Assembly (NCBI GenBank): GCA_028673005.1 | Contig: CM054116.1 | Coordinates: 74,922,838-74,986,837 of the forward strand | DNA length: 64,000 nt | Direction: 5' to 3' | From: Tanypteryx hageni | Lineage: Eukaryota > Arthropoda > Insecta > Odonata > Petaluridae | Shown here: positions 1-12,163 of the stretch, piece after piece | How positions within the stretch are numbered: the stretch's first letter is position 1 | Layout of the letters: every line of letters begins with the position of its first letter | The notes under the pieces: model-generated | Told to the model about the DNA's origin: nothing | The model's input: only the letters and a program-made list of their open reading frames with translations | The model's database searches: none | Made by a program: the position numbers and the translations under genes

Positions 1-1894
1 ATACGCCTGTCCCTCGCAGTGAGCGATTTCGAATAGCGCGGTTTAGTTTTAGCGCGATTAAAAATCTGATAGCTTTTTAATTAAACCCGTTGGCAATTTT
101 CGTTTCAGGGTTTGTGTATAGTGGAGGTTTTTCGTTTAGAGAGCCGAGAATTGTTCATATATAGGTAAACTTTAGGCTCTAAAAGTATTTATCCGTATAG
201 AAGATGGAGGGGCGAGTGACAGATGTGCATAACTAAAAAGACGCTTGATCGAAAACCGTTCAAAATCAAAACAATAAAAAATGTGACGTAAAATGAAGTC
301 TTAAGTAAGACTGTTCGATCATGTTATTTACGGAATTTAAGCGAAAATTTAAATAGATCGGGAAAAATAACTTTATTTATTTTTCGACTTTTAGCCCGGT
401 ATTATCAAATTGGTAATTAGATCGAGATTCCACTGCACTTCTTGCACGTTTATCATCTAATTAAATCGTCTTAATATCCTACATGTGCAGGAATTTTGGA
501 GTCGTAACACATCCTGCAATATTACAGGCATTCTTAAAGGGAAATCGATTTTCGTTTGACGGGTTTTTGCTAAACGTGGGATAGGAGTAATAAGCTTTTC
601 TAAGTGTCCAAAAAATCGGCCATTAAAATTTCGAATTTAAATGCGATAAAATCCTCATCGGGGTAGTTCCCATAAAGTAAATGGCGTCATTCTTTCAAAA
701 ATTCATAATCCGAACGTAGCAATACTTTCCCTCGAGGCCGAAAATTAATTAATTCCCGAATTCATCCGTCGACCTGGTTGTTTCTGAAAGGGAGCCTTTC
801 CGTGAGCCCTCCTTACACGATGCGCGCACAACGGAACTCGATAACAAAGCAGCAGCATCGCGCGCACGCACATACACACACACAAAAGATGGAGACGCCA
901 CCTCCAGTCGATCGCGTGGTAAACCAATTAGCCTCCGGACTAATCGACCGCACGTTCTCATTTATCTCTCTCTTCCACTTCTTTCGTTCCGGCAAAAAAA
1001 CGCGCGCAACCTCTTTTCTTTTCTGTTCCCGAGGTTCGCTCTGGAGGACAACGTACGGAGAAACCTCGAACAAAAGAAAGAAAATAATGTCGAAAAAACA
1101 AAAGACTGTCTCGAAAGCGGACCGAGTTTTGCGTGCGTCTAAAGAGGGGGTATGTGGAGGGAATATCGTAAATCTTTTTCGAGATTACCCACTCGTTCCT
1201 TTCTCTACTTCTCCTTCACGGGAGTAATTATCGACGAAAACTTCGGAATGGATGGATGGAGGAAGAAGGGTGGTTGAGAGAAAGAGAGAGGAAAGAGGAG
1301 GAGGTGAATAAGGGGGTGGCGGCCTTAAAGAACGCATGTGTGCATAATAACAGCTCGCTCTGGTGGGAGTTCTTGTTAGCTTAACCTTGAGAAGCGTGAC
1401 GCTCAAAACGTGCCCTCTCGATTGCGAGTCGAGGTGGGTGGAGTCGGGTGATTCCTTGTGTGGGAAGGGAGAATCGACGGGGATGGGATGAAGGAAGTGG
1501 GGTTCGGGGGCGGTCGGTTGACCCCTTGGGGGCGGGTGGGTGGGCGTGGCGGACATAAGCTCGATTAGATGGGATGAGTGAGAGCGTCGTTGCTGAAATC
1601 CCCTCGGGGCATTTCAGCGCTACGACTATGGGATCGTTGCACCGAGCCCGGAGGTAGGAAGGGTTGGGAGGATGACGAGGGGCGGACGGCGAATACAATT
1701 ACCCCCATCAAAACCCCTCATCGCATTTCAAATCGGCGCGCAATATTTTTTCGTCGCTCGAGACTTAAGGAACGGCATCAGAGGGTGGAGTGAGGGAGAA
1801 GAGAGAGAGAAAAAAACTTCATCGCCGTCTCTAGAAGAATTCATTCGGGAGCGAACGATTTCGCTAATGAAACATCGCGAATGGAGGAATAGGA
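1..1894. other. AT-rich DNA, no gene recognised
   Basis: No recognisable coding region, RNA gene or transposon end was found. Short open stretches on both strands between about 745 and 1900 overlap each other and are low-complexity, so they look like chance. Purine-rich patches occur near 1260-1310 and 1795-1815. Confidence 0.5.
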
Positions 1895-2389
1895 ATGCTA
1901 TCTGATTTATTTATGAAACGGACGAGAGAGGAAGCGGGAGTGGTTTTCCTAGTTGCTAGCGCAGGTTTAGAGTTACCGAACGATTATTTGCGTCTTTTTT
2001 CTCTCGCTTCGAAAGTTAAAAAACTCGATTTCGTATATTCATTCGAGATCTCCTATGCCATAAAACAAAGGAGCTGTTTCTTCCCGGGAGTCGACGAAAA
2101 GCAATTACGGCCTATCTCTTGTGACGCAGTGATTTATCGAATAAATGGAGTGGTAAAGTACGATCCCGACTTCTGCTTCGAACTTCAATTAGCCGTTCCG
2201 AAGACTGCGGGGATAATTAAAGAAAATAACAATAAAATGAATTATGGATGCTTAAATGCTGTTAGCACAGGTAATTCGCGCGAGTTATTCCATGTGTTGC
2301 TGAGTAGTACAATCTCGTTTGTGTCAAGAGATAAAACGCGCTTACGAGAAATAATTCGTGCAAAGAAAGTTTTCAAGGAAAGAATGTAA
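1895..2389 (+). CDS. Unrecognised 164-codon open frame, probably chance
   Basis: An ATG-initiated frame of 164 codons ends in TAA. I recognise no domain, signal peptide or membrane segment in the product. The residues are mixed (several Lys/Arg/Glu and four Cys, no low-complexity run), so it is less obviously spurious than the purine-tract frames elsewhere. No AATAAA signal lies just downstream and no flanking exon is evident. In an arthropod intergenic region of this size a 495-bp open frame can arise by chance. It could also be an exon of an unknown gene. Confidence that it is a real gene is low. Confidence 0.12.
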   Translation: MLSDLFMKRTREEAGVVFLVASAGLELPNDYLRLFSLASKVKKLDFVYSFEISYAIKQRSCFFPGVDEKQLRPISCDAVIYRINGVVKYDPDFCFELQLAVPKTAGIIKENNNKMNYGCLNAVSTGNSRELFHVLLSSTISFVSRDKTRLREIIRAKKVFKERM

Positions 2390-4722
2390 AGCGCATCAAT
2401 ATTCATGGGTTAAATGTGAAAATTCTATGGAGTGAAAATTACTTAGCTCCGGTTTGTACGTATGCATTTAACTGGGTGTCGCTTGTGGTAAACTATAAAA
2501 AGAAAAAAATCAATTTCCGAGAGAATCTCACGTATTCAAATGTAGTTTATTCAAGTAATTTGTGTTGTTATTATTATTACAGATAGAGAGAGAGAGAGAG
2601 AGAGTTAAACCAGGTTTACAGAACGGAAAATATTGAAATATTCCGTTCATACTTGAACAAGAATTCACGTCAAGTTGCTATCTAGGGAGCAAACAGAGCC
2701 AAAACTCTATATAGCTCAAAACCCAAGCGAAGAAAAATAATTCGAGTTGAAGAAAATTCGAGCTAATAGAATACAACGAGTATAAATATAAAAGGGAAGA
2801 AATGATCTTAATAGATTGATCGGAAATTCGATTTTTAAGGTGAAACTGCTATAGACGTTCAACTTTATCAAGAAAAGGAAACATTATCGAAACGAAGGTG
2901 GTGCACATTTAGAAGGAAAGGTTTTTATTTACCTATCTCTCATTTCTCGTTTGGAGGAAGATCTTTGGCATGTTATTATTTATTTAACCGAAATTTTCTT
3001 ATCGAATTCAAGATTATGTTATCTCAAGTGTATGCATGCGAAAGCCCCCTTCAAGGAAATCCAGGTTCTTATTTATTTAAACCATCATTTTCTTTTTGAT
3101 TTCCTCTCCCCCCGTCTCGGGCTCCGATCTAAGCTGCTTATCGCATGAGGAAATAACCAGAATAAATAAATGTATTTTGATAACCAAGCTCGCGGATGAA
3201 AACCAAACAAGTTGGGAAGATGAAATAAAAGAAGTACGAACATGATACCGAGGAGATAATTGAGCAGGAAGAGTCATCGAGTTGCCTCAACACAAACTAC
3301 CACTAAGAGTGGTGGAATATATATTAAACCCCAGAAGGAAAGACTGAAAATATCGAGCTAAATAATTCACTTTAACGTAGGGGGAAGGAAAAATATCTTA
3401 TCATAATTATAAAAAATTTGATTGCACACACGCAAGGTGTCACAAATATATATATGCGTGTGTGTGCAGCATATAAACATACGTTGATAAAGCATATAAA
3501 AAGTTATTAGAAATGTGATATCACTGATGAAATTAGAATATGATGGAACGATATTGCAGTATGAGTATCCTTCGGAGCGCCTAGAGCGATAAACGTCATT
3601 AAGGTATCGTTGCTGGATTTATAAGTGGCGGAGAAAATTGGTGATGTTTAAAGATACTGGAGGATTTAAACTGCTCCACCCAGACGTTAATCGCTTCAGG
3701 AATATGCGATAAGTTTGAGGCGGATGATACAGTGCAGTGCGTGTATGAGAATCGTCCAGGGAGAGCTACTTTACCTCAATTATAATTTACCTATATATTA
3801 TGGATCAGAGATCGCCAACATGCGTTTCATGGACTTCATGCGGCCCTCAGCCCTTTTGGCAAAATCAGCTCGCTGAATGGCTACTTGAATGAATACCTTT
3901 AACCACAGTGTAAAAATGTGGCGTCTTATATCTATAGCATTTTATTTTAAAAGTAATCGTATCTTTATTTAGAACGAGGAAGTTGAATTTATCAATTCTC
4001 TTGTATAAATTCCATTTATTCGACGGCGGACGGGCGACGTACCACCTTCGCATATGTGACTCATGCTAACTAGTTTCACAATTCCCACTCTTTTTAACTT
4101 TTATTCTCCACCTTAACGCCGAGAACGGCCAAACCTCTTCGGAAATGGATCTTTAGAACGTTTCTCTAGTAGTTTCAGTCACTATTCAACTATTATACTC
4201 TCTTAAGAAATTCTAGGTTAAAATGTACCTGCCTTTATTTGATTTCATTAGTCTGATATTTTCAAGTTCATTAACGTTTCATTTTGTCATATTGAACCTC
4301 AATTTTATTTCTCAATGATAATAAAATGAGTTATAATTAATGTGTTTCACTTTAATATCCTTCCAGTTTCACAGCTGCAGATAAAACGAAGAGTTCGTAA
4401 GGGTATGCAACCCGCTGTACTGATATTTACTTGTGGGATGCTGAGAGCAGACCAGTGGTATTTTGCCGCCTCGGACGATAATTCGTTCCAACTCCTCTTT
4501 CAGATAATTTTTATTAAGAACTTTTCGATTTAACTGTTAATACATTTATTACTCTTCTAAACGATTGATAAAATTGAACCATCGACTTGAAAAAAAATCA
4601 TAGTTATCTTCTAGACTCCAGCCTGCTCATCGATATAAACTACAACCAATTAATTATCTAATTGAAAATAATGTATAGACAGATGGTCAGGAAAGCGCCT
4701 CCAAGATTTTGGTACCATAAAC
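2390..4722. other. AT-rich DNA, no gene recognised
   Basis: No supported gene. It contains a short GA microsatellite at 2584-2604 and a small TA/TG-rich patch near 3449-3470. Confidence 0.5.
2584..2604. repeat. (GA)n microsatellite
   Basis: About ten uninterrupted GA dinucleotides are visible. Confidence 0.9.
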
Positions 4723-4983
4723 CAGTGGTTCTAAAAACCTTCAATAGTCGCGGCCCCCTTGAATATCACGAGGCCCCCTTTGAATTGTAAATATTAAAAA
4801 TAAAAACTTTATTGCAAATTTCTTCATTTTATGTAACTATTAATAACTTTTATCGCATCGCATTTCCTAAAATTCCCTGATAAAATTTTATTTTTGTGAA
4901 AACTTTATTTTTCGACATTCCATGCATCCAAAATAATTTTGCGGCCTCCTGGGGGGCCGCGGCCCACAGTTTGAGAAACACTG
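4723..4983. mobile_element. hAT-type MITE (non-autonomous, 261 bp)
   Basis: The left end starts CAGTGGTTCTAAAAAC. The right end, read on the other strand, starts CAGTGTTTCTCAAACTG, so the termini form imperfect inverted repeats of the hAT CAGNGNTTCTNAAAC type. It is flanked by CCATAAAC (4715-4722) and CCATAGAC (4984-4991), an 8-bp target duplication with one mismatch; 8 bp is the hAT length. Inside, GGCCCC/GGGGCC-rich stretches next to both ends add to the pairing. No coding capacity is seen, so it would depend on an hAT transposase supplied elsewhere. Confidence 0.75.
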
Positions 4984-5750
4984 CCATAGACTGCCGCCCG
5001 ACTTCTCATTGCCTTGGGTAGACTCAAGCAATTCTTTGAGGGTGTTGTATAAACCAAAAATCCAACCATGCACGCCCACAAAACACGTGTTTTGTTCTGC
5101 CTCCAATCTTTATTAACAGTTACTCGACGCCGTGGATGAGGATTTTGTTAAATTTACCAAGTAAATTAATAGAGACAATATTTTATATTTCACGCAGTCT
5201 TTTTTTTCTATGGATGAAATCTGTGTGCATTCGGATCTTTAAAACTCATAGGTATCATACTGAACGGAAACTGAGAATTAGAATAAAAACATCCTTCTGA
5301 GCCGCAAAAAATAAAACATCCAAATTGAAAACGTGCGTGAAAAAAGCTGCAAAGGTTTTCCTCGTTCGAAAATAAAAAAATCGCACCTACTAACAGCTTC
5401 AAAATCGATTTGCGGCGGAAACTTTCAAAACAAACATCATCCCTGTCGCTAGGCAAACATCACGTCGCAGCTTCCACGCATTTTTCCAGACGCCGCGAAA
5501 GCGTAGAATCCCAAAAACTTGTACATTATTCGATTACAGAGAAGCTTTAAAAACAAACAAGAGTTGTAGCATCGAAAGGTTCGTTCGGGAAATATAAATG
5601 AATCAGGACGAAGAAAAAAACCTCGAGATAAACCCACCCGCGGTACGACTTTTCCTCTTTTCTAAAAGGACAGATCTTGGGAAAAAAGGGTCCGCATTTA
5701 TTTTTTTGGCGGAGGATTGGTGGAAATGTTATCGCAACGTTGTTTGGGAT

Positions 5751-6030
5751 TCCGGAGAATCGGAAGGAAGAAGAGGGAAGGAGGGGAAAACGAAAAAAAG
5801 AGGAGAGATTGAGAGACATAAAGCTAGAGAGAGGGAAAAAGGGACAGAGGGAAAGGTGCAGATAGGTAGAAAGAGAAGGACAAGGGCGAAAGAGTGGAAG
5901 AAGAAGAGAAGTGGAAAGAAACAAGGGAGAGAGAGGGAAGGAGACATAGGGAGAGGTGGAAAGAGAGGGAGAGAAGAGGTAGAGAGGGAGAGGAGAGAGC
6001 GAAGGAAGCATAGGCAAAAAAACAAATGAA
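5751..6030. repeat. Polypurine tract (GGAGA/AAGAG-rich)
   Basis: About 280 bp that is almost entirely A and G on the plus strand, with few pyrimidine interruptions. Open frames on both strands through here are low-complexity Glu/Arg/Lys or Leu/Ser/Pro and are not genes. Confidence 0.85.
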
Positions 6031-6252
6031 GAGAGAGAAGAAAGATGATAGATATTACATAAGGGATAGTAACAGATAAGGAAGATAAAAGGAGAGGGGT
6101 TGAGCTGCGCATGTGTGTGTGAGAGAGAGAGATTGAGAAGGAGGTATCGACACCAACGACCATTTATTCGAAAAGACGGCGAGTGTGTATTTCGCGGCAA
6201 TAACGTTGATGCAGATGGTCGAAGAGAGAAGGATACGGCACACCGGGAGGGA

Positions 6253-6255
<3 letters not shown>

Positions 6256-6326
<71 letters not shown>
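6256..6326. repeat. (GA)n microsatellite, about 35 units
   Basis: A nearly pure GA dinucleotide run within a broader purine-rich region that extends to about 6500. Confidence 0.95.
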
Positions 6327-6331
<5 letters not shown>

Positions 6332-6499
6332 GGTGAGCGGCGTGGAGTGAGGGAGCGATTGACGAGGGAGGGACGGATGGAAGAGGGAGACACGTGGCGG
6401 AAGAGTTCCCTGCAAGGGGCGGGAGGGAGGAAGGGAGAAAGAGAGAGCTCGGAGGGAAATTGCGGAGATCGGCGTTTCCATGGAAACTGGGAGGATAAA

Positions 6500-9400
6500 C
6501 TGTAACGGAGAGAGACTGACAGAGAGGAAAGTAGAGAGTTTGATGCTTTCGGTCGAGAACAGGCGAATGGGAGGTTCTGGATGCGGAGGGAGAGGTATAG
6601 ATGGCGAGGGGAGAAACGGGACAAGAGGATGAGGGGCTTTTAATGTGGTGGGAGGGTGGGATATTGCGTGGGCTTTAAGGAGCTGTATGGAGATGTGGTA
6701 GTAAAGCGAGCAAGTACGAGAGAGAGGGCGGCGGAGGGTTTCTGAGGATGAGCGAAGATATCTCAGGGGTGTGTAGATACTATGGGATTTTAAATGCGTC
6801 GGACGGGAGTTCGGAAAGGCATACGACCTATTGGACCGGGCTTTTAGTGGTGTGAGATGAATTGGAGGATGTGAGTGCTGGTATGGAATGGTGAAGAGTT
6901 CAGAGGCGAGACCAAGGTTGAAGATGATATAAAGTGGGAGGAGGAAGACGGAGGTGAGGGGGAGAGCGGAAGGAATGAGAACGAACGGAAGGACGTAGGA
7001 GGAGATGGGAAAGGGATAGGGAGAGGAGCAGGGAGGAAGGGGAGAAAACTTGTTTAAGAGACGAGAGTATACAACAAGGAGGAAACAAGACTCCGGAGGT
7101 GGCGTAGGAGTTCTGAGTGTTTGAGAGGAACTACGGGAAGAATAAAGCGAGAACTTGAAGAGGGAGCATACGAGCGGAAGAATAGTAAGAAAGAGTTGGA
7201 TGTTGGAGGGGGATGGATGGGTGGGGAGAATTTAGCCAAAGAATGGGAGTAAAGAGGTCGGGAGTTGGAATAAATTGAAAGAGGAATTAGAAGTGCAGGG
7301 AATATACATAAGAGAAGATTGGGTGTAGTGTGGAACGGGCGTGGGGAGTTATTGTCGATAGGATGCGGGTGGGAGCGGGCATCTAGGCGCCGGCAGCGAG
7401 CAGAGGGAAGGGATGAGATGGGCGTGGGAGTATTTGGCTGGCGAGTGGGTTGAAGCCTTGTTAATACCCTTCTCCCCCGACCAACTAACTCCATACTCCA
7501 TTTTAAGCCCACCCACTGCTTAACTCCCACACTCCTCTCTGTCCACGTCTTTTCACTCGTCTAATACGCTCACCCTATTCCTATCCCAAAACCCTTAGTC
7601 TTTCGGTATTCCCTTCTCTCTCTCTCTTTCCATTTCGCTCCATTTCTCCCTCTCTCTTTTTCCTTTCCTGAGGAAACTACTTCGGATGTCGACATAACGT
7701 GCTTTCCCCTTCCTCCTCCCTTTCCCGCCCACTCTTCTTTCTCGTCTTCCTCTCCTACTCCTCTTTCTCGTCTTCCTTTCCTACTCCTCTTTCTCGCTCC
7801 CCATCTCTTTTCCCACCCTCACATCCCCTCTCTTAAAGCCATCACTCAACTCGATGCCTCTGTTTCTGCTCGACTCTGTTTTCCGCAACTCGTGTTTAGC
7901 GTGTCATTACAAAGACTCCTCTCTCGCCCTTCCCCCTCTCTCTATATCTGTCGGACTCCCTTGAGCACGTGAAACTTCTAAATTGTTTCCTCCCTCCTTC
8001 CTCTGTTTCTTGCGTTCTCTCTCACCCCATTCCCTTTCATCCGTTTCGGCTTTCTTTGTTTTCCAAACTTTTTGTTCCCTTATCCTAATCTCCGGAGTTT
8101 TCATTTCCTCCGCCGTTTATATTGCTTTTCTATCTTTCTCTGGCTGTAGATTTGGCTCTCGGTGCCTTGTTAAGGGGCCGTTTTTATCATGGTTCGACGC
8201 TCGTAAATTATTATTCCTTTTTCCTGAGATTTTTTTCGATTAACCCACGAACTTTTGTTATGGATTTAGTAGTTTATAATCAGAGTGGCTGAAAATTGAA
8301 ACGTTTTGAATATGGGATGATTCCTGTAGGTGGAAATAATGACAAATCTTTCCTATTTCGCGATCTCAATTTAATGGACTTTTCATTTAGGATGGAGGTG
8401 ATGCCTGTCGGTATTTTAATCGAGCAGGAAACTTTCCCCAACAAAGAAGGATAAATTCACAAATTGGCGAGATTTCCGACACACACGTTTAAAACAAACA
8501 GAAAAACATTCTTTGAGCTCTTCGCTAAAATGAAATTCGTGAACATTTTCTGTGTTTTGCGGTTCGTTTTGGAAACTGCGCCAGCAGCTAGATTACTCAG
8601 ACGTTGCCCTCAATAAAGCTACGCCTCCCACGAGGGAAAAACAAGTCCTTTATGGAAAATAGATTACCGCCATTCCGAAACCCTTGTTTTGATCACTGCG
8701 GAATCCGTAATTTCAATCTAAAATAAAAGAAAACCGGCTTCGAGGAAAAAAAGCACCGCCTAGACACGCCGGTCTTGTTTTCAATTTGCAAAGATGAAAT
8801 CCCTGGACCCCCGACAGCAGATCCTCGGGAAGAAGACAATCATCTCGAGAGTAAAAGAAAAAAAAATGACCGGTCGGTTCGATTAAATATTTCCAGAGCG
8901 CGAAAGACGCATTCAACGTCCGTCTCGACGCGAGACTCGTAGTGAAGGGAATGAGAAAAAGAAACTAAAGCGAGAGAGGAAAAACAGAGAGCGGGAATTC
9001 ACGTCATCCGTCACGGATTCTAATTTCGCCCCTCCACGCGCAAAACCGACCCGCTGGGTGTCTGTCCGATAGAACACCAGAGGGAGACGCGATCGCCGCA
9101 AACCGTGACGCCCGCAACACTTTTTAGTCCTCGAGTCTGCCGCCGTCTGACTGATGGCTCTGGCTTCGCGATCAACCGCGATTTGTTTTCTTTATTTTTT
9201 TTTATTCCCCCACACACTCTTAAAAGGGCTCCTCTTTTCCACCTCTTTCGCCCCGTCTATCTCGGGCGGTGTGAGGAGACTTTATGGTGCGTGCGTCTGT
9301 GAGTGTGCGTTTGTGCGAGGTCGGGTAGCCCTCGCAACGAAGGCCGCTAGCGCCATCGCCGCAGTCTTGGAAAGGGCGTCTGGAGCAGATAGATACTGTC

Positions 9401-10484
9401 AGACTGCGGGATGTCAGTGGAAGAGAGAGAGAGTGAGAAGTTGGAGTAGAAAGGATAAGTTTGAGAAGGGAAGAGAGAGAGGTGGAGGGAATAGGAGGAA
9501 GAGATGAGGTGGGAAAGGGGAAATGGGAAAAAATAAGACAAGAAACCTCAAAAGAGATGAGGGAAGCAGAGGGAGAGAGAGAGAGAGAATGGGTTTGGTG
9601 GAAGAGATAAGAGTGAAATCGTAAAAATATTTTCCTTAGTTCGGAGATCAACGTCGTTTTTATGACAGCTCCGTTATAATGAGGTAAAGGAGAATGGGAG
9701 ATGGCAAGCTTTTGCTCATAATCTTTTACGAGGATGATTTTTTGAAGTTGGCATCTTAACGCGAAAGAGGTTGGGAGGATGCTGCTTAGTACGTTTCTAT
9801 CTCTGGGAAATTTGCATTATCAAAATATTACTAAGGACTGAAATTGCAACGGCATCCGACTATAAAAATCGAAAATTTATGCATACCACGTTATGAGTGA
9901 GCATCGTTAAAAGAGGGGCTTTGACAAAAGTCGTTTTCAACATTTCAACGTTTCTTGGGCGAAATTTTATTTTAAAGCATATAAGTGGGAAATCACTTTT
10001 TTATGGTCATTCTAAATTTTCACTAGAAATGTGTGCATTAGGTTCTGATTCGGGTAACTTGAACAGGTGGCCCTGCAGTTCAAAAACTGCGGCCCTCACA
10101 TTAATTTTATTCCAATGTGGTCAGGTGATAGAGAAGGTGCTATTAAGCAGATAAGAAGCAATAATAAAATGTTTAATCTGAAGGAACCGTGTGATAGTAG
10201 GATTTTATGAAAACACCATTCTTAGCTCCACCTTAGTTCTCATCGATGACACACGCGATCCGCAACAAATTTCCATTTGATCTAGCTCCCACCATGCAAT
10301 TTGAGTGAGATGCCCGATCTAGTATTTGGTCCCGATTTCTGAATAATATTTCCCGAGAACTTCTGTTTTGATTCGGAAACGCATCTTATCGTTGAATGGA
10401 AGGGTTAAGTATACAGATAAAACCACTGGTTACAGAAGGTAAGTTTTATTTAAGTTAGTAACATCTTATGATTATACAGTCAAT
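6500..10484. other. Low-complexity purine/pyrimidine-rich DNA, no gene recognised
   Basis: G/A-rich on the plus strand to about 7440, then switching to C/T-rich from about 7470 to 7830. A second purine-rich patch lies at 9420-9600. The intervening DNA is of mixed composition and no domain is recognised in any frame. Confidence 0.5.
7600..7830. repeat. Polypyrimidine tract (CTCTTTCTCGTCTTCCT-like units)
   Basis: C/T-rich on the plus strand, with a short tandem duplication around 7733-7795 in which a roughly 30-bp unit containing CTCTTTCTCGTCTTCC recurs. Confidence 0.7.
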
Positions 10485-10748
10485 TTAAGTTGTCATATCG
10501 GCCATAGATCTTGCCACTACGCGTCCTCGACGGCGAATGGGGTCGCTTGAGTGAAATTCGGGCCCTCTCCCTTGCCCTTTTGCGGAGGGTGACCCTTGGA
10601 CGCTCCTCAGGTACGAGAGCCGCGGGTGTTGATGGTCGACTGATTCATCGAACGCGATGGGCACACCGGAAATGAAAAAAACAAAGATTCCTGGTAGGTC
10701 AAATATTATATTGGACGCGTGAAAATTTTGGTGACGTGGATCCTTAAT
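10485..10748 (-). CDS. Candidate terminal exon or LINE 3' end, unrecognised
   Basis: On the minus strand a frame stays open for about 87 codons and ends in TAA at 10485-10487. The last 60 codons are GC-rich, unlike the AT-rich surroundings, and end in the residues RSMADMTT. An AATAAA signal follows about 40 nt after the stop (near 10445-10450 on the plus strand), followed by AT-rich DNA. There is no in-frame ATG early in the stretch; a pyrimidine-rich run near 10670-10687 followed by AG is a possible 3' splice site. Either a host gene's last exon with a very short 3' UTR or the 3' end of an old retroelement would fit. I recognise no domain. Confidence 0.25.
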   Translation of the reverse strand: MKDPRHQNFHASNIIFDLPGIFVFFISGVPIAFDESVDHQHPRLSYLRSVQGSPSAKGQGRGPEFHSSDPIRRRGRVVARSMADMTT

Positions 10749-11548
10749 CTAAGCAGAGAGTTTACACGACATCATCTGTAAATATTTATATTCAACAAAC
10801 GGTTATTTTGACAAACTATCTCGAATTTCACGTGATTTGTGAATTAATAAGAAATTATCAGATCTATTACCACCATTAGAGGTTATTATTGACATAAAAT
10901 TGTACCGTTTAATGGCATTTATTTCTGTGAATTGAGTGCGTAAACACAAAAGGCACAAACCTCTGTAATGGCCTCTCCGGCGGATTCGTGATGTAGAAAA
11001 CCAAGGACGTTATAAGAATGCTCAATAAATCCAATATTATATTATACATTGCGTACACCTTTTAACTCTCTGGCAGCTTGCAGTCAAGATTAATCTGTCG
11101 TCTTAGCAACACGAGCCTTTTGTTGCCAAAGGTGCTCGGCAACAATGGAATTCAAATTTTCGGTTTATCATACCTTAAGGCATTACTAGAGATATATGTA
11201 AGCCAAATGAAATGAAAGAGCCATAACAGCGAAAGGATTACTTTTTGTATCCTTTATTAGGCCTTTGATGCCACATTTGTGCTCACTTAATAATTGCTTA
11301 TGGTTTTGATCTAAATATTTTGCCGCGCATCTATTTCCGGCGCACATGTAAACGAGGGCTAATATGAGCTATTGTTATGTCTGCGATCAATGTTACGACT
11401 TTCTCGCTTTTCCACATACTTGGCTCACGTTGGTCACGAGGAAATATTTAGAGGATATCTTTCCTAAGAGTATAGAAAGCGAAGCGAAACGAATCGAATC
11501 GAATTGTTCGGTGCATTTTTTGACCGAAAAGGGAAACGTTTCAGTTAT
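10749..11548. other. AT-rich DNA, no gene recognised
   Basis: No coding, RNA or repeat signature was found. Confidence 0.5.
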
Positions 11549-11552
11549 TTAA

Positions 11553-12159
11553 CCCTTGAGCACGGTCGCCTATTTTACAAACGAGATCCAGGTCACTGGG
11601 TGTCAAACACCCACTCCTTTCTTAGATTTTTTTGGATGGATTTAACTTTCAGGACACTGTACCTGTTATTGTAAAATTAATATAAGTATATAATAAACAT
11701 AGAAAGAAGAAAAAACCGATGTATTTTTGTGTTCACCATTTTATCCAGCGTGATTTTTATCAGTGTTATTTTTTATTTATTTGCGTACATATATTTTTTT
11801 ATTTATATATATTTTTTCTGAACTGAATCAGAAAAAAACAGTATAAATTATGGAAAAAAATACCAACCAATTATATGTATTCAAATATTAAGAAATAAAA
11901 CTGCCAATTGATTTACGTATGTATTTAATATAAAAATAATATTACGCAAGCACGGTCGGTGGGTGTAATGCACCCAGAGGTCTGACAAATAATTTCTTTT
12001 AATTATTTAAAAGTTGAAATCCCGCTAAAATCCATCACTAATCCCTCAGAACATTTCAAAACTCAGCTACAAATGAAGTTATCAGCACTTCGGAAAAGAA
12101 AAATATTGGCATTTAAAAATGCTCTGGGTGTGATACACCCAGGCGACCGTGCTCAAGGG
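11553..12159. mobile_element. piggyBac-type MITE, 607 bp
   Basis: The termini are an 18-bp perfect inverted repeat, CCCTTGAGCACGGTCGCC at 11553-11570 and its complement at 12142-12159. The left flank is TTAA (11549-11552) and the right flank is CTAA (12160-12163), i.e. a TTAA target duplication with one substitution. TTAA plus CCCT...AGGG ends are diagnostic of the piggyBac superfamily. Just inside each end is a small hairpin, TGGGTGT-CAA-ACACCCA (11597-11613) and CTGGGTGT-GAT-ACACCCAG (12124-12142). A third such hairpin with a TIR-like CACGGTCGG prefix lies at 11951-11976. No transposase is encoded, so it is non-autonomous. Confidence 0.88.
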
Positions 12160-12163
12160 CTAA

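Noticed and set aside
5547..6624. Several long overlapping open frames on both strands
   Set aside because: All run through purine/pyrimidine tracts and encode Ser/Leu/Pro or Glu/Arg low complexity; the openness follows from composition.
10060..10140. GGCCCTGCAG...CTGCGGCCC suggesting an hAT MITE interior
   Set aside because: No terminal repeats or target duplication found on either side.
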